IMG/VR virus record: IMGVR_UViG_3300035698_007406
Coordinates: 1 to 21,146 of that record
Length of the DNA stretch: 21,146 nucleotides
From: a virus
Direction: 5' to 3' (one strand)
A model generated the notes under the pieces. That model was not told where the DNA came from. It ran no database searches and saw only the letters and a list, made by a program, of their open reading frames with translations. This document shows positions 1 to 8,297 of this stretch, piece by piece; the stretch's first letter is position 1, and each line of letters begins with the position of its first letter. The position numbers and the translations under genes are program-made.

Positions 1-201
1 AGTGGGCGACATATATACTACGACGAGAAGGGGAATCCTGTTTATCCAGAAGAGAAAGATTGGTCAGTGAGTGTGAATATGGTGAGTCCAGATGGCGAGA
101 AGCGCAACTGCGGGACACACGTACAGAATAACGAGGAAAGTTTCAGTAAGATTTTCTGGTTGTCTGACATGGTGATAAGGACAATAAAGGAATGCAAGTG
201 A
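1..201 (+). CDS. Hypothetical protein, 5'-truncated
   Basis: An open reading frame enters from the left edge in frame 1 and stops with TGA at 199-201, leaving 66 residues. The visible part is hydrophilic, with a tyrosine- and charge-rich start (HIYYDEKGNPVYPEEKDW) and a more hydrophobic end (KIFWLSDMVIRTIKECK). I recognise no domain. It overlaps the start of the next gene by 10 nt, in the same style as the other overlaps here, which supports it being a real gene and the first visible member of the same operon. The true start lies outside the window. Confidence 0.6.
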   Translation, partial: SGRHIYYDEKGNPVYPEEKDWSVSVNMVSPDGEKRNCGTHVQNNEESFSKIFWLSDMVIRTIKECK

Positions 202-668
202 AGCTAACACCACAGACGAACGAGGAGTTGATTAAGAGCGTTGAGGCTGCCTGTCCTGACTTCCAGTACATACCAGACGCAGAGAAGTACGTCATGGCAC
301 TACACACGCTAGGAATGACCTCTACGGGGATCTCTGGCATTACTGGGAAGACAGTGGGAGGTATAGATGCTGTGATTGACAGATACCAGAACTTCACCAG
401 TCAGATTCCAGATTCTACCAAGATTCGGTTGACTGCCAAGATGATGTTCAACTCATTGAGTTCTTATGCTGCGGTGGCGAGTGACAAAAAGAAGATAAGT
501 GAATTAAGTGCGCTGGATGCCATAAAGTGTATGAAAGAGTTAAAGGGGATGATACCCGATCTCTTATCTATGGAAAAAGAGATAATGGAACATCAGAATG
601 CTTTAAGGGGCATGGATGGATTAGGAGAATTTACAAAGAGGCTTAACGATTCAAAGGAGGAAAAATGA
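192..668 (+). CDS. Hypothetical phage protein, possible helix-turn-helix
   Basis: A 158-aa protein that I do not recognise as a named family. Residues about 38-65 read like a helix-turn-helix, with a LGMTSTGISGITGKTVGGID stretch in which a short helix and turn are followed by a putative recognition helix. The remainder is predicted helical and charged, ending in a lysine/glutamate-rich tail. Size and architecture would be compatible with a small terminase subunit (N-terminal HTH, helical core). However, it lies about 1.9 kb and six genes upstream of TerL, so a regulator or other DNA-binding role is equally possible. Its end overlaps the next gene by 4 nt (ATGA), and an AAAGGAGG-like ribosome-binding site for that next gene lies within its last codons. 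Confidence 0.65.
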   Translation: MQVKLTPQTNEELIKSVEAACPDFQYIPDAEKYVMALHTLGMTSTGISGITGKTVGGIDAVIDRYQNFTSQIPDSTKIRLTAKMMFNSLSSYAAVASDKKKISELSALDAIKCMKELKGMIPDLLSMEKEIMEHQNALRGMDGLGEFTKRLNDSKEEK

Positions 669-1465
669 GTGAAGAGAGGGCAAAGTACGGAGAAATCCTA
701 CCAATCATAAAGCAAGACCTCCCGAATGAAGGGCTTTATGAAGTATTAGATATTGGTGCTATTGCAAAGAAGATGGCAAACTATCAGTGTTGCAGGGTTG
801 GATGCACAGAGTTAGACTTCTCGGATGACTGTACCTATACTGAGTGGGCTAGGGCGATCAATCAATTAGATGCTTTCGGTTATGCTGCTACCGTCCGGGA
901 TTGTTTGATGAAGTGGTATATTGGTGATGCTCTGAATGCCGGGGAGAAGTTATTTGGAGAAAAGGCTTCACAGGTATTTGGACCTAACCTACATTGGAAA
1001 CCATCATATATCAATAACATCAGATATGTATGTCGTCAGATTCCCAAAGATATACGGACATTAAAGATTAACCATTGGAAATTTTGGAACTTTATAGCTC
1101 CGATGGATTACAAAGATCAGAAGTACATGGTAGACAAAGCATTGAGTCTGATCCATTACCGGGATTGGTACGATCAAATCAGAGAGTTAGGAAAACAGGA
1201 CAAAGTTTTAGAATTGGCGGCTACCGTAGAGGATGTGGAGTTCAAAGAAGAGTTGATGGATAGGATTAAGACCTATAAGCCAACATATCACGTTGCTAGG
1301 AGTTGGGTAGACCGCAAGCGGTTGCCAAGACAGCGATGTAACATAGGGGAGTGGGTAAGTGATAATACACCAGAAGGAGTGCCAGATGAAGTAAAGCCAA
1401 TGATATTCAATATGTGTGTGAGATTGATGGAAGCGATTCACCGGGATGAAGTATTAAATCAGTGA
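665..1465 (+). CDS. Putative DNA-binding-like helical phage protein
   Basis: A 266-aa protein preceded by a strong AGGAGG site and coupled to the previous gene by an ATGA overlap. Residues about 81-175 follow a spacing pattern I associate with helical, ParB/KorB-like segments in actinobacterial, plasmid and phage proteins. The pattern is a W-x-x-GD-x-L-x-x-GE-x-x-FGE start (WYIGDALNAGEKLFGEK), then a short helix with N-x-x-x-V-C-R-x-I-P-x-x-x-R, an aromatic stretch, and a closing A-x-x-x-x-x-Y-x-x-W-Y-x-x-IRE. Four cysteines near residues 42-56 (CC, C, C) might bind a metal but do not form a clear zinc motif. The family analogy is from memory, so the function, perhaps regulatory or partition-like, is inference. 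The gene itself is well supported by length, RBS and coupling. Confidence 0.7.
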   Translation: MSEERAKYGEILPIIKQDLPNEGLYEVLDIGAIAKKMANYQCCRVGCTELDFSDDCTYTEWARAINQLDAFGYAATVRDCLMKWYIGDALNAGEKLFGEKASQVFGPNLHWKPSYINNIRYVCRQIPKDIRTLKINHWKFWNFIAPMDYKDQKYMVDKALSLIHYRDWYDQIRELGKQDKVLELAATVEDVEFKEELMDRIKTYKPTYHVARSWVDRKRLPRQRCNIGEWVSDNTPEGVPDEVKPMIFNMCVRLMEAIHRDEVLNQ

Positions 1466-1475
1466 AAGGGGAGAT

Positions 1476-1646
1476 ATGACATCGGAAGAGTTCAAGGAAA
1501 AAATGGAAGAGATACACACCAAATACGGAGAAAATACCGAAATGTGTCATAAAATCATGGATGATGCGTTGTGTGATGAGTTGGTTAGGCTCGGATTTGC
1601 GGAAGGTGTGATGATATTTAAAGACGAAAAGAAATGGTATATATAA
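1476..1646 (+). CDS. Small hypothetical protein (56 aa)
   Basis: A short gene with ATG at 1476 and TAA at 1644-1646, preceded by an AAAGGGG ribosome-binding site 10 nt after the upstream stop. The product begins MTSEEFKEKMEEIHTKYGE and ends in a lysine- and tryptophan-containing tail (KDEKKWYI). It is mostly helical and acidic in its first half, with no recognisable domain. It fills the gap between two neighbours, and the next gene's RBS (AAGGAG) overlaps its stop codon, so it probably belongs to the same polycistronic message. Confidence 0.6.
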   Translation: MTSEEFKEKMEEIHTKYGENTEMCHKIMDDALCDELVRLGFAEGVMIFKDEKKWYI

Positions 1647-1654
1647 GGAGAATG

Positions 1655-1873
1655 ATGAAACAGAAGCAGAATATGATGGTGGGGATGTTTGATATTGAGA
1701 ATGGAATGTTCATGCCCAATGATGAGCAGCCAAAAGACATAAGTGAACTTAAAAAGATGGTTGGTTGGTGTAAAGAGCATATTCAAAAAGAAGGCAAATA
1801 TACTTTTATCAAAGTATTGCCGGATTCTCTTTCAATAGAAAAGAAAAGTAATCTTGAATTCAAACTCGTATGA
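1655..1873 (+). CDS. Small hypothetical protein (72 aa)
   Basis: The open frame extends upstream to 1634, but the AAGGAG at 1645-1650 favours ATG 1655 (4-nt spacing) over ATG 1652 (1 nt) or the overlapping 1634 start. The product starts MKQKQNMMVGMFDIENG, then a helical lysine-rich section, and ends with a short beta-like tail. No domain is recognised and no transmembrane segment is evident. It overlaps the following HNH-like gene by 20 nt, which is longer than most overlaps in this cluster. Confidence 0.55.
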   Translation: MKQKQNMMVGMFDIENGMFMPNDEQPKDISELKKMVGWCKEHIQKEGKYTFIKVLPDSLSIEKKSNLEFKLV

Positions 1874-2198
1874 CACAAAAAGGTTAGATGATCTCATTAA
1901 GAAGGTCGTCTTTGCTGAGGAAGGAGGTAGATGTTATGTGTGTGGAAAGGAAGCCCACGATCTCGCGCATCTATTTGTATGTAACAAGCTGCGTACACGA
2001 TGGGACAAAAGGAACTGCCACGCTCTGTGCAGGACATGCCACGCGACGTCTCATAGCGGAGACGACATATACAGCAAGGCATACATCGAAAAGGAGTCTG
2101 AAGAGGCGTACAGCAAGCTCAGATTGGACAGCAATACAATGGTGGGGAATGTTCGGGCGTTTATGGAAGAAACTGAAAGGAAACTAAATGACGGTTGA
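1854..2198 (+). CDS. HNH/NinG-like zinc-binding protein
   Basis: A 114-aa protein with a compact metal-binding core. It has CYVC (C27, C30), an AH pair (H39), then RNCHALCRTCH (N54, C59, C62, H63). Two CxxC knuckles with an intervening His and an Asn before the second knuckle match the layout of HNH/treble-clef endonucleases and of lambda NinG-type recombination proteins. HNH proteins encoded beside terminases are known to support DNA packaging or cleavage in several phages, and this gene lies two small genes upstream of TerL. That makes a packaging or recombination role reasonable but unproven. No ATG lies in frame between the upstream stop at 1836 and the core; TTG 1854 is the only good candidate start and its RBS is weak. 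Confidence 0.75.
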   Translation: MNSNSYDTKRLDDLIKKVVFAEEGGRCYVCGKEAHDLAHLFVCNKLRTRWDKRNCHALCRTCHATSHSGDDIYSKAYIEKESEEAYSKLRLDSNTMVGNVRAFMEETERKLNDG

Positions 2199-2352
2199 AA
2201 TTATATTAGATTCAGATAATTCGCGTGAAGTAGAATGCACAGATGTAAAGGTAGTTGATGGAATGCTCCATGTATTCAGAGATGAAAGGGTAGTAGAGAT
2301 GTGGAATCTTGATGCTATTATGGGAGTAATCATCAGTAATCAGGATCAATAA
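2188..2352 (+). CDS. Small hypothetical protein (54 aa)
   Basis: ATG at 2188 follows an AAAGGA site with 6-nt spacing, and TAA is at 2350-2352. The product (begins MTVEIILDSDNSREVEC) alternates hydrophobic and charged residues like a small beta barrel, ending in a helix-like LDAIMGVIISNQDQ. It overlaps the HNH-like gene by 11 nt and ends 3 nt before the next start. I recognise no family. The good RBS, the tight fit between neighbours and the amphipathic strand pattern support it being coding. Confidence 0.6.
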   Translation: MTVEIILDSDNSREVECTDVKVVDGMLHVFRDERVVEMWNLDAIMGVIISNQDQ

Positions 2353-2355
2353 GTA

Positions 2356-2601
2356 ATGAGTTTAGATAAAGCAATAGCGCACGGTAAAGAACATCGTAAG
2401 CCATACAGAGGATGTAAGGCTGTTGACTCGACGTGTCGCAATCATGGATCATGCCCGGCTTGTGCTAAGGCAAGGGTTGTTAAATGGAAGAAAAGACTCC
2501 CTGCTGAGGATACAGGAGAAGAGCCGGAAGAACCATGCTTGTCTGATTTGGAGTTGGAAATGAGTACGGAAGTATTTATTGAGGTACTAAGTGGTCTTTG
2601 A
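2356..2601 (+). CDS. Small four-cysteine (zinc-ribbon-like) phage protein
   Basis: An 81-aa protein whose first half (HGKEHRKPYRGCKAVD followed by TCRNHGSCPACAKAR) belongs to a short sequence type I have seen repeatedly in phage and prophage genomes near the packaging module. Cysteines at residues 20, 27, 33 and 36, the last two as CPAC, suggest a small metal-binding knuckle, and the surrounding Lys/Arg suggest nucleic-acid contact. The second half is acidic (EDTGEEPEEP). No enzymatic function is established to my knowledge. The gene overlaps the start of TerL by 11 nt, so translation of the two is probably coupled. Confidence 0.7.
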   Translation: MSLDKAIAHGKEHRKPYRGCKAVDSTCRNHGSCPACAKARVVKWKKRLPAEDTGEEPEEPCLSDLELEMSTEVFIEVLSGL

Positions 2602-4456
2602 ATTCTACACAGAAGACGGAATGGAGAAGCTGGAGTATCAGGATTACCTGAACCGTCCTGAGCTTATGGAGAAACTACAGGATAATCGTAGGTTCTTCCT
2701 GAATCTTGGTCTTCGTATATTCTCGTTTGATCGTGAGTGGATGTCGCAGCATCCAAAAGAGTCTTCATACCTAGAGGGGCTATATCACGAATGGGAGATT
2801 AACCCGGTAAGGTTTTATTTACCTCATTGTGCTAACTCTCCAGATTTCAATACGTCTTCCCATAGATTCATCAATGATGCTTCTCATGTTTATACGGCTT
2901 TTCTTTCCGGGAATCGGTACGGAAAATCAACTATTGCAATGGTTAAGATGATTATGACTATGGGTTTAATACCGTGTGATAAAAACTGGGAAGTCTTTAA
3001 AGATCACGGTGTAAAATATAGAGAATGGACTGGACCCAAGGAGATTGGTGTTGCTTCATATAATTGGGATAACATTGAGAAGACTGTATGGCCTCAGATT
3101 GTACGGGCATGGCTTCCTGATATAGAGCTTGGCGAGAAAAAGGATTACAATGCACCACGCCAATCGGCATTTTCTATACCGTTAAACTGTGGAAGTCTAA
3201 TACACATGATGTGTATGGGGCAACCTCAGGGTGCATTTGAATCACAGGCATTGGATGATTTCCTTTGGGATGAACAGGGGGTAGAAGAGAAATTTGATGG
3301 TGCAAATGCCCGTATGCGTACAACTCGCAAATATTCAAAAGGCAAAGATGGTGCTGAATATCTGACAGCAGGGATGCACATTTGCGGGGCAACTCCTCAT
3401 AAGGTTGCTGGTAGAGCAGATACTGGTGGTGGCACATGGTTTGAAGCAATGTTTAATAAGACTGCAACGAAGGCACTTACTTCTGAGTTCTATAAAGGCA
3501 ATCTAATTGAAGATGTGCCAGACTGGATTTTTCCAGAAAGAGAAAAGAAGGTTCTTCTTGCTGAGTTACAAGAGGCTATCACGACAAATAACAAGAAAGC
3601 CGAACGGTCTATAAAGTCTCGGATTTATGGTGATTTTGAGACTACTGGCGGACGTGTATATGACGAATGGGATGATGCAGTCCATGTTATCCACCAAGGG
3701 CGCATAGATGATAACTACTGTGCTTTCAGGTGTATGGATCATGGACGTACAAACCCCACTTCATGTATATGGGTGGCTATTACGCCAGATGATGACTATA
3801 TAGCTTTCAGGGAGTACTTGAAGCCTGATGAAATTATTAGCGAGAATGTTAAGAACATTGTGAAGTTGTCCAGAAACACACTCATTGATAAGGGTATGGT
3901 TAAGATGGGTGGTGGGATGTTTGGACGTTTTCAGGAGGCTGTAGTAGACGAAAATGGCGAACAATATATATTCGACGTAATTGATGGGCGTTCCTTTAGG
4001 AATCCAGACACAAATTCACGCTACACGATAGGTGACATCTATAAACGGAGTGGATTGAATAGATTGCGCCCGGCTCCTATGCAAAGCATCGAGAGTACAA
4101 TCCCCATCATTAAAGAACTTCTAAGGATTGATCCAGAGCGTACCCATATAATCACAGGAAAGAAAGGTGCGCCAAGACTTTATGTATCTTCGGAGTGTAA
4201 GAATCTCATAAAACACATTAAAGGTTACAGGAATAAAGAAACTAAAGATGGAGTATCAGAAAAGCCTAGTGCGAAGGATGATCACGATCTTGATGCGCTA
4301 CGCTATGGATTTATGATGGGACCACGTTATAATCCAAACAGACCAATCAGACCAAAACAAGTAATGAAGTCAAAAAGCAACGGAAAGGGATACTGGATAA
4401 ATGAAGACAAACCACATATACAGCGGGTCGGACGAGATCCTTTCACTGGATACTGA
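2591..4456 (+). CDS. terL: Terminase large subunit (packaging ATPase/nuclease)
   Basis: A 621-aa protein that powers DNA translocation into the procapsid at the portal and cuts concatemeric DNA. The Walker A loop is SGNRYGKST at residues 106-114, Walker B is LDDFLWDE at 221-228 ending in the catalytic Glu, and a coupling motif GATP lies at 266-269. The C-terminal RNase H-like nuclease shows its acidic residues in MDHG (D383), around FDVIDG (462-466), and in DDHDLDALRYG (563-573). The size is normal for a large terminase. The chosen start is GTG 2591, preceded by TGAGG with 6-nt spacing. ATG 2621 is an alternative with a poorer RBS. No neighbouring gene is an obvious small terminase. Confidence 0.95.
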   Translation: MVFEFYTEDGMEKLEYQDYLNRPELMEKLQDNRRFFLNLGLRIFSFDREWMSQHPKESSYLEGLYHEWEINPVRFYLPHCANSPDFNTSSHRFINDASHVYTAFLSGNRYGKSTIAMVKMIMTMGLIPCDKNWEVFKDHGVKYREWTGPKEIGVASYNWDNIEKTVWPQIVRAWLPDIELGEKKDYNAPRQSAFSIPLNCGSLIHMMCMGQPQGAFESQALDDFLWDEQGVEEKFDGANARMRTTRKYSKGKDGAEYLTAGMHICGATPHKVAGRADTGGGTWFEAMFNKTATKALTSEFYKGNLIEDVPDWIFPEREKKVLLAELQEAITTNNKKAERSIKSRIYGDFETTGGRVYDEWDDAVHVIHQGRIDDNYCAFRCMDHGRTNPTSCIWVAITPDDDYIAFREYLKPDEIISENVKNIVKLSRNTLIDKGMVKMGGGMFGRFQEAVVDENGEQYIFDVIDGRSFRNPDTNSRYTIGDIYKRSGLNRLRPAPMQSIESTIPIIKELLRIDPERTHIITGKKGAPRLYVSSECKNLIKHIKGYRNKETKDGVSEKPSAKDDHDLDALRYGFMMGPRYNPNRPIRPKQVMKSKSNGKGYWINEDKPHIQRVGRDPFTGY

Positions 4457-4775
4457 AATGATCGACAAGTTAGATTTGTTGCATGACAACATCTTACTTG
4501 CAAAGTGCGCAAATGACCATATTCGCTATGAAGATGGAAATATATTGATTGCTCATACAGATGATTATATTGACAGAACCCTATGGTGTGAGATATTAAA
4601 GATAGGTAAAGAGTGTAAATACCTCACCGAAGAGAATATTGGTGACTTTATGATTATACCGGAATGGGAAGGAAGAGGCTGGAATAGGATTGGTCCTAGC
4701 ATGTTTATTCTATCAGAGAAGTTGATGGATAAGAAGAATCCACTTCTAAAGCCATTCGTCATAACAAAGGATTAG
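4401..4775 (+). CDS. Hypothetical protein between TerL and portal
   Basis: A protein of up to 124 aa in a different frame from TerL. From ATG 4401 it overlaps the end of terL by 56 nt. ATG 4458, one base after the TerL stop, would give a 105-aa product without overlap. Neither start has a strong RBS (AAGGG with 10-nt spacing versus CTGGA with 7-nt spacing), so the start is unresolved. The product is acidic, with a helical N-terminus and a beta-like second half containing HTDDYIDRTLWCEILKIG and IIPEWEGRGWNRIG. I recognise no family. Its place between terminase and portal suggests a packaging or head accessory role, but this is inferred only from position. Confidence 0.65.
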   Translation: MKTNHIYSGSDEILSLDTEMIDKLDLLHDNILLAKCANDHIRYEDGNILIAHTDDYIDRTLWCEILKIGKECKYLTEENIGDFMIIPEWEGRGWNRIGPSMFILSEKLMDKKNPLLKPFVITKD

Positions 4776-4776
4776 T

Positions 4777-6915
4777 ATGAGTATTCTACAAAATGAAGAG
4801 ACGATGACCACGTTCTTATCTGATTCAAATAAGGATTTTGACAGATACAAGACTGACCGGGATTCAATAGGCTTTGATGATAAGATGCTTGTGAATGATG
4901 GCATGTATCGGTGTTTTAAGAATACGGCACTGAAGGATGCAGAGGCTGCCAGTACGTCAAAAGCTCCAGACACTAGGGCAAGCATAGGTTCAGTTCGTTT
5001 CTTCCGCATGGTAAATCAGAAGGCATCTTTAGGATATGCTATATCTTCTTCTGTAGACCTTCCGTTTAAATATGGTGCAACCACGAATGCTGAGGTTTGG
5101 GGAAGCGCTGAAGAGGCTTCAAGTCAAGCGGCTATTCATAATGTCCTAGCTAAGTATGCGTGGAAGAATGGTAATTGCAAACAGAAGATGTATGAGTTTT
5201 GGTTTCAAGCACATAAATACTGTAATGTCCCGGTTCAGATAGTAATGAATAAAGATGTTCATAGAGTAGCATTGAAAGATCCAAAGACCAAAAAGATTGC
5301 TTTCAAAGAGAAAGAAATAAATGTATTCCCTACGTTTAATATTCTTCATTGGTCAATGCTTTATGCCGATCTATATGCCAAGAACATACAGGATCAGAAT
5401 TGCGTAGTTGTCTTGTCTATTGTGCCGTGGATGGAGATTCAGAAAGGGCTAAAATCCAAGTGGTATGATAAAGAACAGATTCTTAAAATTCGTCAGAACT
5501 TGCAGAAATATCGCTGGGATGGCACAGAAGGATCAACTATCAGGCAGGATATGGTAGAAAACTCTGGTAGTAGCGGATATTCTGCTGGAGAGTCAGAGCT
5601 TTATCTGAAATGGGATGTTTACCGATGGGTTCCGATAAATGGTGAAGTCTACGATGATGAAGCAGACTATGAGTTATATTGGTGTACCACTATTGGTAAT
5701 TCTTTAACAAATTCTATTCCTATTCGCATGGAAAAAGATTTTGATCCTGACGGAGAGATTCCAATCCGAATGATTAAGGTGATTCCAGACGATACTGATA
5801 TGCTTTATTCTATGTCCTGGGGTGAGGCTGCAAGGTCTATGTATTCAGTGGAATGCACATTATGGGCGCAAACTATTGATAATATTGCAGGGGTAAATAC
5901 TCCTCCGATTGTTTATGATTCCACTATGTTTAAGAATATGCCTACCGACTTCAAGTATAGTTCGGGACAAAAATGGGATGTTGATGACATCAATCAAGCA
6001 ATTAAAGAGTTTGCACCGAGAGACACTACGTCTCAGACATCACAGTTGATCAATATAATCCAGAATGAAGAAGGTGTTTCCGGTTCCATTAACTCTAATA
6101 TGATGGGCGAATCAAATGGGGGACGTACTCCGGCTTCGGAATCAATGGCAATAAACCGTTTTAGTCAACAGCCTAACTTGGGAGAAACTTCATACGTTCT
6201 TCATCAGTTAATTGGTTTTATTGCTAAAAAGTATAAATCCTATGCTCAGGCATATCTTGATCCCAAGATGATTAAAATGATTGCCGACGAGGAATTGGAT
6301 TATCCGGTATATGCAGAAGAGGCAGGATACCAGATTTACGGCGACTTTGACGTTGAGATTAACGTAGTTGATGAATTCGTGGAGGACTTTGTTCAAGCCG
6401 GGCAAGAACTTCAGTTACTTCAGATGGTGTCTGCTAATCCTGCATTATTGGAAGGCAAGAAACATAGGGTTGATGTTGGTGCATGGCTAGAAAGTGCGCT
6501 CAGGAGGCTTAAAGTACATGGATCAGATCATATCATTATTCCTACGGGTGGAGTTGATGCACGTCTACGCCAGAGGGATGAGATTCGTTCGATGATCGAA
6601 ACAGGTCAATATATTGATCCACAAGAGGGGGAAGACCATGAAGCTCATATTGCAGAGTTGAATGCAGAGATCATGCGTTGGATGCCTATTTTAAATGCCA
6701 AGATTGACCCTGCTGCCGGTCAGATGAAGAGCGAACAGGGCAAAGTGCAGGATATAATTACACTACTGCTACAGCCTCACATGGACGCTCACAAACAGTT
6801 TATCGAGTCGCAGGGTGCGGCTCAACAGCAACAGGCTCAACAGGCTCAACAAACTACTGGTCAAATGGCTGGCAATGAAATTGCTGGAGAACTTGGATCA
6901 ATACAACCACAGTAA
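4777..6915 (+). CDS. Portal protein
   Basis: A 712-aa protein following TerL and preceding a scaffold-like gene, the standard place for the dodecameric portal that forms the DNA entry vertex. The sequence has the mixed alpha/beta pattern of portals: a long N-terminal part with aromatic-rich wing segments, a helical central region (SWGEAARSMYSVECTLWAQT), and a C-terminal helical crown or barrel. Its length is close to that of P22-type portals and well above typical lambda- or HK97-type ones. The C-terminus (about residues 680-697) is rich in Gln and Ala, encoded by a short CAACAGGCT microrepeat. An AAAGGA site with 5-nt spacing supports ATG 4777, one base after the upstream stop. The family assignment rests on size, context and general pattern, because portals diverge strongly. 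Confidence 0.85.
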   Translation: MSILQNEETMTTFLSDSNKDFDRYKTDRDSIGFDDKMLVNDGMYRCFKNTALKDAEAASTSKAPDTRASIGSVRFFRMVNQKASLGYAISSSVDLPFKYGATTNAEVWGSAEEASSQAAIHNVLAKYAWKNGNCKQKMYEFWFQAHKYCNVPVQIVMNKDVHRVALKDPKTKKIAFKEKEINVFPTFNILHWSMLYADLYAKNIQDQNCVVVLSIVPWMEIQKGLKSKWYDKEQILKIRQNLQKYRWDGTEGSTIRQDMVENSGSSGYSAGESELYLKWDVYRWVPINGEVYDDEADYELYWCTTIGNSLTNSIPIRMEKDFDPDGEIPIRMIKVIPDDTDMLYSMSWGEAARSMYSVECTLWAQTIDNIAGVNTPPIVYDSTMFKNMPTDFKYSSGQKWDVDDINQAIKEFAPRDTTSQTSQLINIIQNEEGVSGSINSNMMGESNGGRTPASESMAINRFSQQPNLGETSYVLHQLIGFIAKKYKSYAQAYLDPKMIKMIADEELDYPVYAEEAGYQIYGDFDVEINVVDEFVEDFVQAGQELQLLQMVSANPALLEGKKHRVDVGAWLESALRRLKVHGSDHIIIPTGGVDARLRQRDEIRSMIETGQYIDPQEGEDHEAHIAELNAEIMRWMPILNAKIDPAAGQMKSEQGKVQDIITLLLQPHMDAHKQFIESQGAAQQQQAQQAQQTTGQMAGNEIAGELGSIQPQ

Positions 6916-6928
6916 TAAGGAGGTTTGA

Positions 6929-7141
6929 ATGTCAAAGAATTACGTTGCGACTCTTTTGAATTCCGAAGACTTAAAAGTCTTCTGGAACGATGTCAAGAGA
7001 CAACGTGAAGGTGCATTAAAAAAACTAATAAATGATGAAGATGTTTCGTATGCTAAAGTAGTTAAAGCTCTTGATAGAGTTTTGGAACTTCCAAACACAT
7101 ACAAAAACAGTGTTGACACTAATAACAGTAATAAAGTATAA
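6929..7141 (+). CDS. Small hypothetical head-region protein (70 aa)
   Basis: A short gene with a textbook TAAGGAGG site before ATG 6929. The product is basic and helical (FWNDVKRQREGALKKLINDE) with an asparagine-rich end. It sits between the portal and the scaffold-like gene, where many phages encode small accessory proteins. I recognise no family and see no signal peptide or transmembrane helix. The strong RBS and tight intergenic gaps (13 and 11 nt) are the main evidence that it is translated. Confidence 0.7.
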   Translation: MSKNYVATLLNSEDLKVFWNDVKRQREGALKKLINDEDVSYAKVVKALDRVLELPNTYKNSVDTNNSNKV

Positions 7142-7152
7142 GGGGGTTATGA

Positions 7153-7881
7153 ATGAGCGATCTTCAGACCGACGACCCGAAAACGGGTGACGAAGCGACA
7201 GAAGAACTCACGGTAGAACAGTTGCAGGAACAGCTGGAACATAAAGAGCATGACATTCAACTCTTGAAGGGAACCAACGGTCAAACCGTAGGTGAACTCA
7301 AGAAAGAGATTGAATTACTGAAGCAACAGCAATACCAATCCGAGGGACGCATTTCCGAACAACGTGAAATGATGAGTCCTAAAGAAAAAGCAAAAGACCC
7401 GTATGAATTCGATGAAGAAACAATCGAAAAGTTCAGCGACAGTCCAATAGAAATAGTACATTTCCTAAAGGAACGTGAAGCTGTAATGAAACGGGAGCAA
7501 TCAGACCTTACAAATCTCGTAGTGGAAGCACTACATGAATTGAATTCAGATATGCAGGGTAAATTTACAGGATTACGCAAAGAAGTTGATCCTGAGATTC
7601 AGGCTTGGAAACCGGCTATTGAGGAGTTAAAAAAATCCGAAGAGCTAAAAGACCTTGATGAATCAAAGTTGATTGCTATTGCAAAGCGCATGGACATGAA
7701 ACCATTGATGGAGTATAGAGGTACTGCCGGAGGCCAGCGAGGGCGTGAACCCGAACAAAAGGCTAGGCAATTTGATTCCCAGTCATCTGGAGGTCAGATG
7801 CTTCTAAAAATGTTTGATGGTGATGTTAAGAAAGCGCAAAGTGCTTGGGATCGTGCTGAAGCTAAGAAAGGATTGAAATAA
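7153..7881 (+). CDS. Putative scaffolding protein
   Basis: A 242-aa, highly charged, almost entirely helical protein located between portal and major capsid genes. Residues about 15-75 have a Gln/Glu/Leu heptad-like coiled-coil pattern (LTVEQLQEQLEHKEHDIQLL). A second helical region runs about 105-180, and the last 50 residues contain a Gly/Gln/Arg-rich linker and a basic C-terminal helix ending AEAKKGLK. An acidic coiled-coil body with a basic C-terminal helix resembles phage scaffolds that nucleate procapsid assembly by binding coat protein. No protease motif is evident, so a maturation protease is unlikely. Start ATG 7153 follows AGGGGG. The neighbouring ATG at 7149 is in another frame. 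Confidence 0.7.
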   Translation: MSDLQTDDPKTGDEATEELTVEQLQEQLEHKEHDIQLLKGTNGQTVGELKKEIELLKQQQYQSEGRISEQREMMSPKEKAKDPYEFDEETIEKFSDSPIEIVHFLKEREAVMKREQSDLTNLVVEALHELNSDMQGKFTGLRKEVDPEIQAWKPAIEELKKSEELKDLDESKLIAIAKRMDMKPLMEYRGTAGGQRGREPEQKARQFDSQSSGGQMLLKMFDGDVKKAQSAWDRAEAKKGLK

Positions 7882-8297
7882 TGAAGAAACGTGCAACTGC
7901 CCCGAATGTTAAAGTGTCCGGTCGTTATCGTGATACGAGAGCGGAAATGCTGAAGGATCTAGAATCAGAGGATAAAGGGTTTTCATATTGTTACCTTGAT
8001 CCAGATGTGACTGGAGTTCAGTTGGAACGCGGTGGCTTTGAATTGGTCAAAGACGAAAAAGGTGATGCTCTACGCTGGCGCGAAGATGTTATTGCCAAAC
8101 GACCACTTAAAGATGTTCAAGAAGAACGAGAGGCACAGACCGAAGCTAGTGCTAATGCTGTTAGAGAACTGTATTGCAAGAAGCCTGAGGGCTATACAGA
8201 GAAGAATGGCGATGAGTACTGGAAGAAGAATAGTGCTGGTAAACGGGTTGCCAAGGCAAAAGACCCAAGTGAAATAGGAAATAATGGAGGTATGTAA
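7881..8297 (+). CDS. Hypothetical head-region protein (138 aa)
   Basis: This gene starts by a 1-nt overlap with the scaffold-like gene (TAATG) and ends by a 1-nt overlap with the next gene, so the three are translationally linked. The 138-aa product has a basic start, a short ordered-looking section (FSYCYLDPDVTGVQLERGGFE), and a charged helical C-terminal half ending in a Gly/Asn-rich tail. I do not recognise the family. Its position between scaffold and decoration candidates suggests a role in head assembly, but nothing in the sequence specifies it. Confidence 0.75.
   Translation: MKKRATAPNVKVSGRYRDTRAEMLKDLESEDKGFSYCYLDPDVTGVQLERGGFELVKDEKGDALRWREDVIAKRPLKDVQEEREAQTEASANAVRELYCKKPEGYTEKNGDEYWKKNSAGKRVAKAKDPSEIGNNGGM

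Noticed and set aside
1888-2187. 99-codon alternative-frame open frame over the HNH-like gene
   Set aside because: The zinc-finger frame is clearly coding with CxxC motifs. This frame is arginine- and threonine-rich without domain features.
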